The notes beneath the pieces were generated by a model. It was not told the origin of the DNA, ran no database searches, and worked only from the letters and a program-made list of their open reading frames with translations. Of a stretch of DNA of 64,000 nucleotides, positions 1 through 10,283 are shown piece by piece. The DNA is from Blasia pusilla (lineage: Eukaryota; Marchantiophyta; Marchantiopsida; Blasiales). The first letter of the stretch is position 1; every line of letters begins with the position of its first letter. Both the position numbers and the translations under genes were made by a program. Where the stretch lies: NCBI GenBank assembly GCA_050084515.1, contig CM114274.1, forward strand, positions 42,408,001 to 42,472,000, given 5' to 3'.

Positions 1-1
1 A

Positions 2-430
2 GTTGATCGGTTTAGTAAGTTGGGGAGATTTATGCTCACAGTGGATTCAGCGACAGCCCATACGACTTCTTGACTCTTCTTGGATAATTGGTGGCACGCG
101 CATGGATTGCCAAGGAGTATTGTTTCAGATTAGAATCCAAAGTTTACTAGTGCCTTTTGGAATCACTTGTTCAGGAGGCTCAAGACCAAGGTGAGTTTTA
201 GCATGACCTTCCATCTGTAGATGGATGGGCAAACAGAAAAGGTAAACTCCCTTGTGAACCAATACTTAAGAAATTACGTGAGCGTGGACTAGCAAGATTG
301 GGCGAAGTGGTTGAGTATGGCAGAGTTTTGCTATAACTCCACCAAGCATTCTACAACTTGTCACGTCTTTTAGGATAGATCGGTGAGATCTAGTAGAGCG
401 CCTTTGTGAGTAGTGGAGGACAGGCTTAGT
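2..430 (+). pseudogene. Ty3/gypsy integrase core remnant
   Basis: Reading the + strand from base 2 gives a gypsy integrase catalytic core interrupted by several stops. It opens with a VDRFSKLGRFM segment (first-Asp region), continues through NPKFTSAFWNHLF (second-Asp region) and DGQTEKVNSLVNQYLR (Glu region), and ends with a WLSMAEFCYNST segment. The spacing and motifs match chromovirus-type integrases, which insert retrotransposon DNA. The window starts inside the element, so the RT side is missing. No chromodomain follows. At least four in-frame stops make it a dead copy. Confidence 0.85.
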
Positions 431-1275
431 AGGTCGAGGATGACCTCTCAGGCCCCACAAAACCTGAGAGAGCAGGTTTCCCTTTTGTTTCGGCTTATTT
501 GGAGTCATATTGAGAAACTTATTATTTTAGGTAAATCTCGGGGGGGACACTCTATGTATACCTCCTACATCACCTATGACGTTTTGGGGTCGGAAACCCC
601 TAACTTATAAGTGAAATTATCTTTTTCCTCCCCCTTACTTACTTTAAAATCGTAATTTTTTAAAAATTATGATCCCTATATTTTGTTAAGTAAATTTGTG
701 TCCTTGATTTGTTTAGGGGCTTGAAAGTAAAGATAAGTACCCGTTTGCGCGGCGGTCTTGTATTTTTGCACTTGATAATAGGATATCAAAAGCTTTCAGC
801 AATACCCAAGCCACTGCCAAACATAGTATGATATGTAAGGTGGAATTATCTGCATGTTTCCATTGAATCAATATTTAGTGCAACTTCCACTTTCCCCATT
901 ACTTTGACATCTATGACGGAGAGGAATTGAACCTCTGTATGGGCAGGATGCTCATATGGCCAAGCCGTCATCCCCCTAATCTATCCCCTCCCAAAACTAG
1001 CCTATCATAAACTCAGAAAATGACTTCACACTATAACATGCACATCACTTGGCAAAAGACGACACGCTGCGGATGTAATCATTGATCACTCGTAAATCAC
1101 TGTTATCCAATTCATATATCCTGGATGTAAGACTTGGTTTCATGGACAAGCTCACATTTGAAATTACCATTTCAATGTCAATATATTGGCCATCACATGC
1201 ATCATATGTGAACAAGGTGTTGCTCTTACTTGTGCGCCGATACCAATTGCACAATATCTGACAAACACTGCCTGT
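431..1275. other. AT-rich spacer without a recognisable gene
   Basis: The ORFs here are short and do not resemble a protein family. The stretch lies between the gypsy remnant and the 3' end of the minus-strand transposon gene. Its only structured feature is the tRNA-like fragment at 913-971. Confidence 0.6.
913..971 (-). tRNA. tRNA-like fragment, probably non-functional
   Basis: On the minus strand the ends pair as a perfect 7-bp acceptor stem (ATGACGG with CCGTCAT). Next to it is a textbook T-arm: 5-bp stem AGAGG/CCTCT around the loop TTCAATT. Only 28 bases remain for the D-arm, anticodon arm and variable loop, against about 41 normally, so no clear anticodon can be read. It could be a truncated organellar or nuclear tRNA, or a tRNA-derived relic. 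I could not assign an amino acid. Confidence 0.3.
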
Positions 1276-3363
1276 CTATCCATCTTTTGGGACAAGTCGG
1301 TCCAAAAGATCAATAGGAGATCTACATCTACCCCATTGACTACCATATTTTTGTTTGATGAATAGAATGCAACCTAACCAAAACTCTTTTGTACGGACTA
1401 TTCTGTTCTCATCCAAGTCTTTTTTTTTTCTCTTCTTTGACTTAATTGATCTAGTAGAAGGTCCAACTTGTGTAGTAGACTCAAACAAAATAGCTACATC
1501 ACTTCCAATGTCAACATAACAAGTTGGGCAATCTAGATTACTTGGTTCTTTTACCTTACCTGTAGTGTAATATGTTTTTTGTGACATCCGTATTAGCCTA
1601 TCTTTAGAAATGAAAGGATTGCAGGCCCAATCACTCACCAAAGTAGACTTGTAGTATATTCTGCCCTCAAATGTCACAATAGGCACAACTTGACAAGGAG
1701 CTCCATCTGTGCACTCCTGCAAAATTGAACTGAATACATGCCTTACCTCATGTCCCAATATTCCTGTCTCTATGGATGGATTGTTATCTGCATCCTCAGC
1801 CAAGTCCTCACCAAAGGTTGGTGCATCACTTTCCCAAGCATCAAGACTATTGAAATCCCTCTGCATTGGGTTATCAATCTCTGTTTCATCAACTCTAGAC
1901 TCCTCGGGTGGGCAAGGGCCTACTGTTGGTCTATGTTCAACAAAATCCTCAGAGTCATCACATGCAACTGCCTCATTTATAACAACAGAATCAGGCCACG
2001 TCTCTGCCTCCACATCTTGTGGATGCAACCACCATCGCCTTTGACTTGTAGGCAAAGAGGACCTAGGAGACATACTCAACCTGCTCAATATTGATTTTGC
2101 TTCATCCAAATCCTCTTTAAGGGCATGAACTACCATCTCATTAGTCTGAATTAATGAATAGTCAAACAAATTAGGAGCATCTTCTCCTATACCTAACGGA
2201 TGGAGAGTTCCCCACACGTGATCTTGCTTTGGATGAGACCGGCCAATCTTTAATCCTTCTGGTCCAAATTCCAAGCCAGCTAGTCTATTCAACCCCACTG
2301 CACTATCCAAAAAAGACCCAAAATCATAGTTCCGTTCATGGCCACTTATTCCACCTACCTTGCTGAAGAAGATCTCACAACAATAAGATCCTAGGAGGTG
2401 AAATGGAACTTGCAAGTATGGATACTTGTCACGGAAAGCACACATTAGTAATACAATAAAATGGCAAGACATGTTGATATCATGGAAAGCTTGCACTAAT
2501 ATCATGTTCTTCTTTGTCACAGATCCTTCACTCCCTGTCACAGAATGATCACCATGTCTCACCCAAAGTCTCCAGAGTCCAAAGAACCACGACACTTTAG
2601 ATGCCAAAACTACACGACTCCTCAAGTCATGCTTACGTGAGAAGAAAATATCAATGTAATTACCACAAACCTCCAAGTATAGTTGGGTCCCTAGGCTTCT
2701 GTCATGGCGAACATCCATTCTCTCAAACATATCCTGCAAACAAGCTTGCACTCTCTTTGAAGCAATTCGTTGAGGCCCAGCCCAATTTTGCCTATCAGTC
2801 CTATTCACATCATCCCACTTCAAGCCATGCTCGTGAATTTTGTAGTGGTTATAGAAATTTGTCACATATGACAGAGATGCATGTTGATTTCCAAGGACAC
2901 AAGTAGTTGAGCATCTATCTAATGGATTAATTGCTTTCTTCCCATTGTGAGGTGCATCTTGGTCTCCAAAGCCATACATATCACCATTAGGAAGAATAGA
3001 GACTGAATATTGCCATCCTTCCCACCCCATACTATACCTACGTGCATTAGAGTTAACACCCCTAAAATCCTCCTTCATTAGTTTTCTACGACGAGCATCC
3101 CCGTCACTAGCATGTCCTAGTAACGGCCCGACATCAAGCCGACAATACTCATCCCACATTTCTTTCAACTGCACCCACTGTTGTCTCACCCACTCTGCAG
3201 TGAACTTGTTACGTGGCAAGAATACTGAGATGGCCAATTTAGGCATAGATTCATGAAGAGGATTTACAATGACAACTCTTGCATACATGCCTTTACAATG
3301 ACCCTGGAAAGTACTTACAATCTTGTGGTAGCCCTCATCACCCTCCCCGACTAGTACTTCCAT
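1276..3363 (-). CDS. Transposase-like C-terminal block (695 aa open frame)
   Basis: This is the longest open frame of the minus-strand transposon. Recognisable points are a LGHASDGDARRRKLM segment near residue 100 (candidate second catalytic Asp), a long helical middle with NRTDRQNWAGPQRI near residue 190, and LGSYCCEIFFSK near residue 325. The last resembles the L-G-x-D-x-x-E-N-F-F motif holding the third acidic residue in several eukaryotic DDE transposases; here the Asn is Ile. The C-terminal third is acidic and then lysine-rich (KSKKRKKKD), like a nuclear localisation signal. The upstream part, with the first Asp, lies at 3550-3749 before a probable intron, so the Met at 3363 is probably internal. 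Transposase-like is inference from motif order. Confidence 0.6.
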   Translation of the reverse strand: MEVLVGEGDEGYHKIVSTFQGHCKGMYARVVIVNPLHESMPKLAISVFLPRNKFTAEWVRQQWVQLKEMWDEYCRLDVGPLLGHASDGDARRRKLMKEDFRGVNSNARRYSMGWEGWQYSVSILPNGDMYGFGDQDAPHNGKKAINPLDRCSTTCVLGNQHASLSYVTNFYNHYKIHEHGLKWDDVNRTDRQNWAGPQRIASKRVQACLQDMFERMDVRHDRSLGTQLYLEVCGNYIDIFFSRKHDLRSRVVLASKVSWFFGLWRLWVRHGDHSVTGSEGSVTKKNMILVQAFHDINMSCHFIVLLMCAFRDKYPYLQVPFHLLGSYCCEIFFSKVGGISGHERNYDFGSFLDSAVGLNRLAGLEFGPEGLKIGRSHPKQDHVWGTLHPLGIGEDAPNLFDYSLIQTNEMVVHALKEDLDEAKSILSRLSMSPRSSLPTSQRRWWLHPQDVEAETWPDSVVINEAVACDDSEDFVEHRPTVGPCPPEESRVDETEIDNPMQRDFNSLDAWESDAPTFGEDLAEDADNNPSIETGILGHEVRHVFSSILQECTDGAPCQVVPIVTFEGRIYYKSTLVSDWACNPFISKDRLIRMSQKTYYTTGKVKEPSNLDCPTCYVDIGSDVAILFESTTQVGPSTRSIKSKKRKKKDLDENRIVRTKEFWLGCILFIKQKYGSQWGRCRSPIDLLDRLVPKDG

Positions 3364-3539
3364 TCCATATGAACATTGGTGTGCCTCTTTGGGCCCACAA
3401 AACCCAATCAGGGTATCATACTTGGCCTCTCATCTGTTAGCCTTGACTCTTTAATGTTAGGTTGTATTCACAAGGAAAAAATTGCTCAAAGGCTTATAAT
3501 TTGTTGTATTGAATCTCGCGTATAATTTTTGTATTGAAT

Positions 3540-4679
3540 CTCAAACACTCATCTAGGCCTCTCCTTAATCCTTGTTTCATCCTCTGCAAATATTATAGGG
3601 ACATCTCCTTCAATTCCAAGAGTTTGCTTTGATGCAGACAAAACTCTGCCAACCTCCACGAATATCTCTTTGCGTAATCCAGCTCTGAAGGGTGGTAACT
3701 TGGCTCTATCTCGCTTTAATGTTCTTAGACTTGGACCACCTAAGTTCTTCTAAAAGCAGTGGGCCACTTGCCTACCACCAAATTGTAGCATTGCTTGGGC
3801 TATGGCTTTGGTTCTCTTACCGTACCTAAAACCCTTGGTAGCCCTGGTTGGATTTCTAGCAACATCTGTCATGAAATCCCATAACCCTTCTTTGCCACCA
3901 AATGCTCCAATCCTATGCCCATTCACTATATTCCTAAGGAACAGTCTCAAATCCTTCCTATCTTTACCTACTCCTAACAATTCCTCTAGCTTCCTCCGCC
4001 TAGTGCTCAAGGCAGCTACTTTGGCAGCATATTGTGATAGAAGCCATCGTTGCTTTCTGAATTTGGAAGTTAAATTTGCAATGTGCTTTCTGTGCTCAGT
4101 CTTGGTAAGACAATCCAACCGTATCCCCCCACTGGTATCTTTGGCTCCTCTTGGCACTAAAGCTTCTGCTTCCCTGTGCACCCGACCACGGAAATCATCC
4201 AATTGCTTTACTGACTCACATTTACTACACGTTAGGTTCATAAACCCGCCACCATTGTAAGACAACCTTTCACATTGCTTGTGTCTAAAACAACCATGAA
4301 TGGTCACTATAGACTCTAGAGTAGGATTGTAAACCTGTGCACAACAGGTTAACTCACAATACCACAAGGCCCCTCCCTCTTGATCATCAAGAACAGCCTT
4401 GACATCCATCCGATCTCCTCTCCACTTTACCATTTCATCCCACAATTCCCAACAAAGCAAACTTAGTCTTGGATCTATTGCTGGATCTGACCCACCTTTC
4501 CCTAAAAAGCTCCCAACGTTGGACTTATCTCCTGTAAAGAACCTCAGGATTGATCCCTGTGATGGGTGTTGATCCCTAGTATCTGCTTTCCTTGGTCTTC
4601 CTCTCTTCCTAGACCTCAATGCAATCTCCACAGAAGCCTCCTTGACCTCAGAGGCATCCAAGTGATCTCGGCTAACCAT
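3540..4679 (-). CDS. AT-hook and first-Asp block of the same transposon gene
   Basis: The open frame 4679-3750 encodes 309 residues. Near residue 25 is an AT-hook core, RKRGRPRKAD, which binds the minor groove of AT-rich DNA. A Cys/His cluster follows (CELTCCAQV ... GCFRHKQC ... CSKC), possibly a zinc-binding unit, then a basic helical region. One TAG at 3750-3752 interrupts the frame, which then continues unchanged to about 3555 and includes FAEDETRIKERPR, the likely first catalytic Asp. A TAA at 4683-4685 separates it from the upstream block in the same frame. These two stops look like point lesions in an otherwise continuous gene. Confidence 0.55.
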
Positions 4680-4682
4680 GTG

Positions 4683-5668
4683 TTATCTCAAATTATGATC
4701 CAAATTCAATTTCTTTGGGCACATGTATGTATGCAACTTTTCACAGACCCTACACCTGACCTTATATAGGTATGACATACTGGCATACTGAGGATCTGTG
4801 GGAGATGGTGTCACAAAGAACACCTCCCTATCACCCCCAACATCCTCATTCAATTGGGACACAATCTCTAGTCCTCTAGAGATGGCCTCACCATGATCAA
4901 AATGAGGTCTGTGAACAACATCACTAGGATCCATCAATGATGTAAGCAATTTTCTTCTCTTACAAAAACTATCCTTGTGTTTGGGGTTAACTAGATGCTT
5001 TGTCCTAAAGTTGCTAAAGCAATTTGCAATAGCTTTCACATTTTGGGAATTCTCTGCATTCCCATAGTTCGCTCTACACTCCAAACACTCTAGGTGTCCT
5101 CTGACATCTGTTCCATCATCCCATGTCCTCACCCTCCAATTGTGGTCTTTGTATCCATTCTTTCAACACACTTCCCTAATCTGATGAACTCATCATTCCA
5201 GCATTTTGCAGCTGGATCTGCCATCAACATTGACTCAGACGAGGCCCGAACAGAACCTTGGTTTGAGATATCAATTGAACCCACCGGATGTGCCTCAATT
5301 TCAGTATGGTTTTGAGACACAAGAGTGAACTCACTTTCTGATCTCGGCTCTGATGAGACACGGTGGTCGCAGAAGCGAGAGGACACTTGCGTTGTCATCC
5401 CACAAGGGCCTACAAGTAATTGTTGAATGACACCTACTATACCATCCAATTCCATCAGTAGAATTACCTTCTCTGCATCCCGATGCGTTCTACCAGGGAG
5501 CCTGAAGTCCCAGAAATCAAAATCAAATTCCACAATTGCAGAACATTTCAGATGCAGATCTGCTAGTGTATGCCCATCTAAGTAACCTAAGACACAAATA
5601 GGCTCATCATTCTCTCCTTCACCCATCTTTTCAACCAATCTGATACTAGCTCTAGTACAGGTCAACAT
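4683..5668 (-). pseudogene. Middle block of the PHD transposon gene, frameshifted
   Basis: Two overlapping frames, 5668-5129 and 5132-4683, read as one block split by a one-base frameshift near 5135: the phrase KDHNWRVRTWDDG is recovered only by switching frame. The first part is acidic and otherwise featureless. The second has a CLEC motif and a CRVCEKLHTYMCP motif that could bind zinc together. It follows the PHD blocks and precedes the AT-hook block. No specific function can be assigned. Confidence 0.45.
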
Positions 5669-5957
5669 TGGAAACTATGGGGATACACACAAGAATCTGT
5701 TATACAAACCACAACAGAGAATACAACACCACAGATTAGATCCAAAGCAGTTCTTTGCGAGAGGTTATAGCATTTTGGACGCCATAGGAGTATACAAATT
5801 GATGTCACCTCCTTAATTTAAGATATTGCGTTTAAAGCCACCACGGGGCAAACATTTTCTTCTAAATCCTCAATCCTAAATCGCAAAATCTAGTGGCCAA
5901 ACTTGCTAAATCAATTGACGTTAAAGTCTCTCTTGCATCTATTACACGAATAAAGGT

Positions 5958-6260
5958 TTAATCCCGAGTAGGTACAGACTGGCCCTCTAGAATTATATGA
6001 TGATGGCAATACACAAGTCGCCACTCACCAAAATTCCACCTACCATTAACATCACAACCTTTATGCAAGTGTCTCTTGCCTCCTGGGGTTTGATCATAAC
6101 ACCAAGCACGGGGGCATCTACGACACTGCACTAAGTCATATATACCCACCTGATATATCTTGCACGCATCACAATAGTGACGCGAGCAGATGAGTGCATC
6201 AGGAGCAACAAGAGGGCTTTGAGCCTGCGAGAGTCCTCCAACAAGCAAGCGGGTCTTCAT
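5958..6260 (-). CDS. PHD-like zinc finger block 2
   Basis: The frame contains CSRHYCDACKIYQVG, then LVQCRRCPRAWCYDQ, and ends with a YCHHH cluster. The Cys spacing and the L-V-Q-C-x-x-C-P-R-A-W string are those of the second or extended PHD found in plant and animal chromatin regulators of the EDM2/NSD/CHD type, which read histone tails. A separate exon or block carries PHD 1 just upstream. Both sit 5' of the transposase on the same strand, so the module appears to have been captured by the transposon. Splice junctions could not be fixed with confidence. Confidence 0.6.
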   Translation of the reverse strand: MKTRLLVGGLSQAQSPLVAPDALICSRHYCDACKIYQVGIYDLVQCRRCPRAWCYDQTPGGKRHLHKGCDVNGRWNFGEWRLVYCHHHIILEGQSVPTRD

Positions 6261-6311
6261 ACATCCCGGATGATAAAAGGAACAACAATCCGGGTGAGCA
6301 CACTTGATGAG

Positions 6312-6659
6312 TCATGTCTCAAACTTAGTATGCCCAACAACAAGACCAACCAGCCCACAAGAGAAACAAATGGCTATGTCATCAACACATAGGTCACATA
6401 CCCAAGGTCCACTCCAATCGTGATTTCCAAGCAGCACAACAGGGATGCACGTCTTACCCTTGCCACTATCTGGGTTGGTGGGCATGCCACCTCCAATCCA
6501 ATGAAAATAGTGACCAAAAGCACCATCACAAAATATAACATCACCTCCCTCATCACAAGAGCAGCATGGGGGATCCATCCTGTGATGCTCAGCATATGAG
6601 TACTGATCTAATAGGGGAACATTTGCCATTATGTATGTGTGTAGGCAATTCTTACCCAC
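6312..6659 (-). CDS. PHD-like zinc finger block 1
   Basis: The frame encodes CCSCDEGGDVIFCDG followed by YFHWIG and, about 35 residues later, WVCDLCVDDIAICFSCG. This matches the start of a PHD finger (C-x2-C, acidic-Gly-Gly, hydrophobic-x-C-D-G, H, C-x2-C), a histone-tail reader. It lies about 50 bp upstream of the second finger block on the same strand. The N-terminal Met may be internal to an exon. A small 65-residue Cys-rich frame at 6916-6719 (CQHKSDCTCW ... CAGC) lies further upstream and may be the first coding block. Confidence 0.6.
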   Translation of the reverse strand: MGKNCLHTYIMANVPLLDQYSYAEHHRMDPPCCSCDEGGDVIFCDGAFGHYFHWIGGGMPTNPDSGKGKTCIPVVLLGNHDWSGPWVCDLCVDDIAICFSCGLVGLVVGHTKFET

Positions 6660-6916
6660 AATAGAGTATAGTTACCCACGATGACTCTCTATGATGCGCA
6701 AAAAGGACCAGTAGTCCACTAGTTGTTAAATCCAATGGCCTCCAATAGGGCAGTCACTTCCCTATGGTCTCCTTCAATACACCCTGCACAAATAGAACGC
6801 CAGCATGTGCAATCAGATTTATGCTGACAAGTTTTGGTAACACCAAAAAATTTCAACACATTCACTAGCCTATATGCACAAACCCGGTTTAATAACACAC
6901 CAGAATTGTTCGCCAC

Positions 6917-8327
6917 ATTCAGAGCCTACTTGATCACATAAGGCAATACTTAATGATTACAGTCTCTCTTGAAACTAAGGCTGGAAGCTCGGTTGCTGTT
7001 GGTGGGAGGGGTGAACTGAGGAGTTAAAGTTGGACAACGTTGTTTTGAAAAACTTTCATAGAAGAATGGTCCAGGGACAAGACCAACATGCCCAAGACGC
7101 TTGAATTGTCATAGATACCATTACCAAAGTAGCGGAAAAATGATCACAACATAGCAGCACGGAGATGCTGATCTCTCTCTATTCATTGTATATATGGGAG
7201 GGTGACATGCTTCCTGGTTGACACTTGGAAGCTCTAGGGTCCATGGTTATAGGGCTACGACAGACACTACTTACTAATTACAGTATCTTGGTCTCTTGCA
7301 AAAAATTCTAACCGCACAAAGCAAAAATATATGCTGATATTGCTAAGTTGGATACAACAGAACTGTTTATGTAATTCAGTAGCCTAAATTCAATGGCCAA
7401 AGAACATATGCTCATCTACACTAGAACTGTTAAAAAAATCACAACACACTGAGCAAATATATATGTTGAGGAACTACAACCAGATGAACCACTCTATCTG
7501 TTCATGATACAAAAATCTTGTACAACTACTTTCCCAGATCTTTCCAAACTTTGAATCCTTGATTATGGTTCAAATTCTCATGTTTGTTGTCAAAGAGAAT
7601 TGTTCTCTGATTTCATTCCTAACTCTCTCATTTTTTATAAAGAAAATGGCAAAATGTATGCTATAATTACAAGTCATAGTTTAGGCAGAGGTTTTGCCAA
7701 GCAAGACATCTATTAAGCAAGGGGACTGTTGAAAACTCCTTCCACTACTTGGTCTCCTTTACAAAATTCAAAGCACACAGAGGAAGAGCAGATGCGGACA
7801 CAAGTAGTTTAGTTGGTCACTTGCGAATTACAACTACACATTTATAGAGTCAAAAACTCATCCCACTACTTGGTCTCCTCCACAAAATACACAACACAAA
7901 GCAAGAAAGGATTTTGATATTGCTAAGCTACTCACTTGCCATAATTGTTCCACACATTTAGTCCTCTTCATTCATTGCCCAAATCTGCTGCACTCCTAAA
8001 TAATGTCTATTGGAGATCCCAATCAGCTACACAGTCTCTTTCTCTGGCTGAACTCCTCCCACTACTTGGTCTCTTGTACAAAATTCACACTACACAAAGG
8101 AAGAGCAGATGCGGACACAAGTAGTTCAGTTGGTCACTTGCCAAAATAGTTCAACCCATTCAGTCCTCTTGATTCATTGCCTCAATATGTTGCACTGGTA
8201 AGTAATGTTTATTGGAGATACCAATCAGTTGAATACATGGTATGATGAAGAGTTATAGCAAATCAACATCACCCACCCAACCAGTACCAGCTCTTGGTTG
8301 CAACTTTTTGTAAAGTTGCAACCCGTC
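6917..8327. repeat. Imperfect repeats between transposon 1 and the inverted repeat
   Basis: There is no convincing coding sequence. A motif built on CCACTACTTGGTCTC followed by an A/C-rich 'acaaaGcAaga' segment occurs near 7743, 7863 and 8058, with a weaker relative near 7290. The units at about 7738-7830 and 8053-8143 are near copies of each other about 315 bp apart, sharing 'gaagagcagatgcgg' and 'cacaagtagtt'. They could be subterminal repeats of the minus-strand transposon or decayed non-coding repeats. The homology of the large inverted repeat begins at 8328. Confidence 0.5.
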
Positions 8328-8488
8328 AGAATCATACGGGTTGCAGAATTGTAATTCTGAGTAGCTAAAAGAACACAATCCACAAGTCCAAAAAAATATT
8401 CCAGCAAACTTTTACAAACACCATTATGGGTTGAAAAAAATCTCATCCTTTATTACCTCCGAAGGAACCTCGGAAATATACATTTGAC

Positions 8489-8809
8489 CTAGTCTATGAT
8501 TTCTTCAGCCTCGTCATCTATAAATTTACTCCTAACTCTCCTCGGTGATAGTACCAAAGGAATGTCCTGAGATACAAGTGGCTCCTCTGGCCGATTGTAG
8601 ACGGGGATCGAAAATGTTGGTGAATTCGAGAGCCTTGGCCCCCCCGTAGGTACACCATAACGGTCCCATGTAATCTGATTTGAGTCCCACCGCCTTCCTC
8701 GACAGTATACCTTGTATGCTCTGCAATGTGACACCCATCCAGTATCAATATGTGCTCCGTCCCCGGTAATACCATTATGGCAATCGCACAGGTAGTAGGA
8801 ATCCAACAC
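8489..8809 (-). CDS. Orphan 3' exon, unknown protein with acidic tail (left copy)
   Basis: An open frame of 106 codons ends in SKFIDDEAEEIID. A plausible acceptor (cttctcttag) precedes 'acgtgttggattcc' at its 5' edge, so it looks like a last exon and not a free ORF. It is about 440 bp downstream of the methyltransferase stop on the same strand. Its 3' flank resembles the 3' flank of that gene (shared 'tcatcc...attacctccg..ggaac' block), pointing to an old tandem duplication of the gene's tail. I do not recognise the protein. The right-arm counterpart is at 35640-35972. Confidence 0.4.
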   Translation of the reverse strand: MLDSYYLCDCHNGITGDGAHIDTGWVSHCRAYKVYCRGRRWDSNQITWDRYGVPTGGPRLSNSPTFSIPVYNRPEEPLVSQDIPLVLSPRRVRSKFIDDEAEEIID

Positions 8810-9249
8810 GTCTAAGAGAAGAAAAGAAGCCTACGCCTGCCTTTACGAGTTTAGGGGAAGGTGCCAAGGGAAAAAGCCGCTAGACTGCCTCTTAAGTTGG
8901 ACCAACAGGGAAAGAGTCCGATCAGGCAACCTGTCGAAATCCGACAGGTTGCCTGAAAGTGGTAAAAAGGTGCAGTGGTCAAAAAGTGAAAAGTTGCAAG
9001 CAGGAGAAATCCGACGGGTTGCAAAATAGAAGTCCGCGGAGTACATAGACGATCACATTCGAAAAGACAAAAAATATTTAGCAAACTTTTACAAGCACCA
9101 CCATCGTTCGAAAAAATCTTCTACTTTATATCATCCGAAAAAGCTCGGAACTGTACATTTCATCTATTCTATGAAATCTTTTGCCTCATCATCAAAAAAC
9201 TCCCTACTCCAAACGCTGCAGTCAAGCTGGATCGTTGAGTTCTTTGAAC

Positions 9250-9754
9250 TCACTCGTCATCGTCCGAGAGCTCTTGCAAAATTACTTTCGGCCTTGCCCT
9301 CCCGATTTTTGGAATCGTTGGAAGTGACGATGGAGTCACTACCAAGGGTGGGTCTGGAACGGGAGCTCTCGGCTTTGGTGGAGAGTTGTACGCCTAACGA
9401 GCCTTTCGATTCGCTTTGCCTCCTTGCAAAGGTCAAACAGTTCCTGCCTTCCCTCGAGGCAGAGAATGTTCTTGCCACTCTTCGAGGCGCCTTTGATACT
9501 TGCCCCTCAAAGTCCCACTAAGTCGAACACCAAGTCACCCGGCCTTGAGCAGAGCTCGATGAGCGTTTGCATCAGGGCTGGCGACTTTTCCTTCCTCCGT
9601 AAGTGGGTATGCTTGTCTTGCATGTAAATTCCGGGGAATTGTACAAACTATCTAAGTTTGCACCCATCGAGCATGGATCCACAGGATCCTGGATCTTGAA
9701 CACCTGGAAATTGTGCTCGGGCCGAACGAATCAGTACACGTAGGAGTGGTCCAT
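9250..9754 (-). CDS. Exon 4: methyltransferase motif X/I (SAM-binding) region, left copy
   Basis: The exon begins at ATGGACCACTCC directly after a good acceptor (ttatttacag). It reads a segment with FVRPEHNFQVFKIQDP, then, after a frameshift near 9615, the SAM-binding region: 'RPGDLVFDLVGL', a TGA where the right copy has Leu, 'GASIKGASKSGKNILCLEGR' and a short helical tail. The D-x-x-G-x-x-G pattern followed by a G-(R/K)-x-I/V-x-x-x-E string is motif I and the following acidic loop of class I methyltransferases. It ends in an acidic stretch and a TGA at 9252-9250. Confidence 0.65.
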
Positions 9755-9830
9755 CTGTAAATAAGCACGTTGGAAACAATGTCAGCAACTAAAGAAGTCG
9801 GCTTGAGAACATTTTCAACTTTGGATCAAC

Positions 9831-10168
9831 CTGTCGGAGTCTGACAGGTTGTTTTGTCCCGGACCAACCCGTCGGGCTCTGTTGTTTTTGTCCGTGAGCA
9901 ACCCGTCGGAAGGCGACGGGTTGCTGGCTTAGATCAGGCCATGCTCGCCTGAGAGTAACCCGTCACTATCAGACGGGTTGCAGCTTTCTGGAAACACAGG
10001 GAAAAACCAAAAGCAACTGTAACCTGTCGGGTTCCGACGGGTTGCAGGTACACCACGGTTTTCCCTGTGTATGTGGGAAAGATGCAACCCGTCGGAAACC
10101 GACGGGTTGCTCTCAGTCGAGCATGGGCTGCTCTAAGCCAGCAACCCGTCGCCTTCCGACGAGTTGCT
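9831..10168. repeat. Palindrome array inside intron 3 of the left methyltransferase gene
   Basis: At least seven copies of the palindrome lie about 55-65 bp apart within the intron between exon 3 and exon 4 (10283-9755). Arms are variants of CAACCCGTCGG and its complement, with a variable 3-5-base centre (for example the units at about 9899, 10022 and 10084). Confidence 0.85.
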
Positions 10169-10283
10169 CACGGACAAAAAAAATGAAGATTGACACTCAT
10201 TATACTCACTCAACGGAGATGAAAACTCATTACACACATCATTAAAATATAATTGAGATTATAGTACAAGAATTGAGCCTTAC

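Larger units (their letters stand above)
1276..6916 (-). mobile_element. Decayed DNA-transposon gene: PHD fingers + AT-hook + DDE-type transposase
   Basis: A series of minus-strand coding blocks runs 5' to 3' from 6916 to 1276 and appears to form one gene. The order is a small Cys-rich block, two PHD-like zinc-finger blocks, an acidic N-terminal block, an AT-hook block and a large transposase-like block. The blocks are separated by short gaps with stops, some probably introns and some lesions. Candidate catalytic acids occur in order: Asp in FAEDETRIK (codon 3579-3581), Asp in GHASDGDARRR and Glu in CCEIFFSK. The family is not one I can name, and no terminal inverted repeats were identified. 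Imperfect repeats upstream (7.28-8.15 kb) may be subterminal. Stops and a frameshift suggest it is inactive. Confidence 0.65.

Noticed and set aside
9171-9627. Plus-strand frames over the left methyltransferase exon 4
   Set aside because: They are antisense shadows of the minus-strand exon, whose counterpart in the right arm is a good methyltransferase frame.
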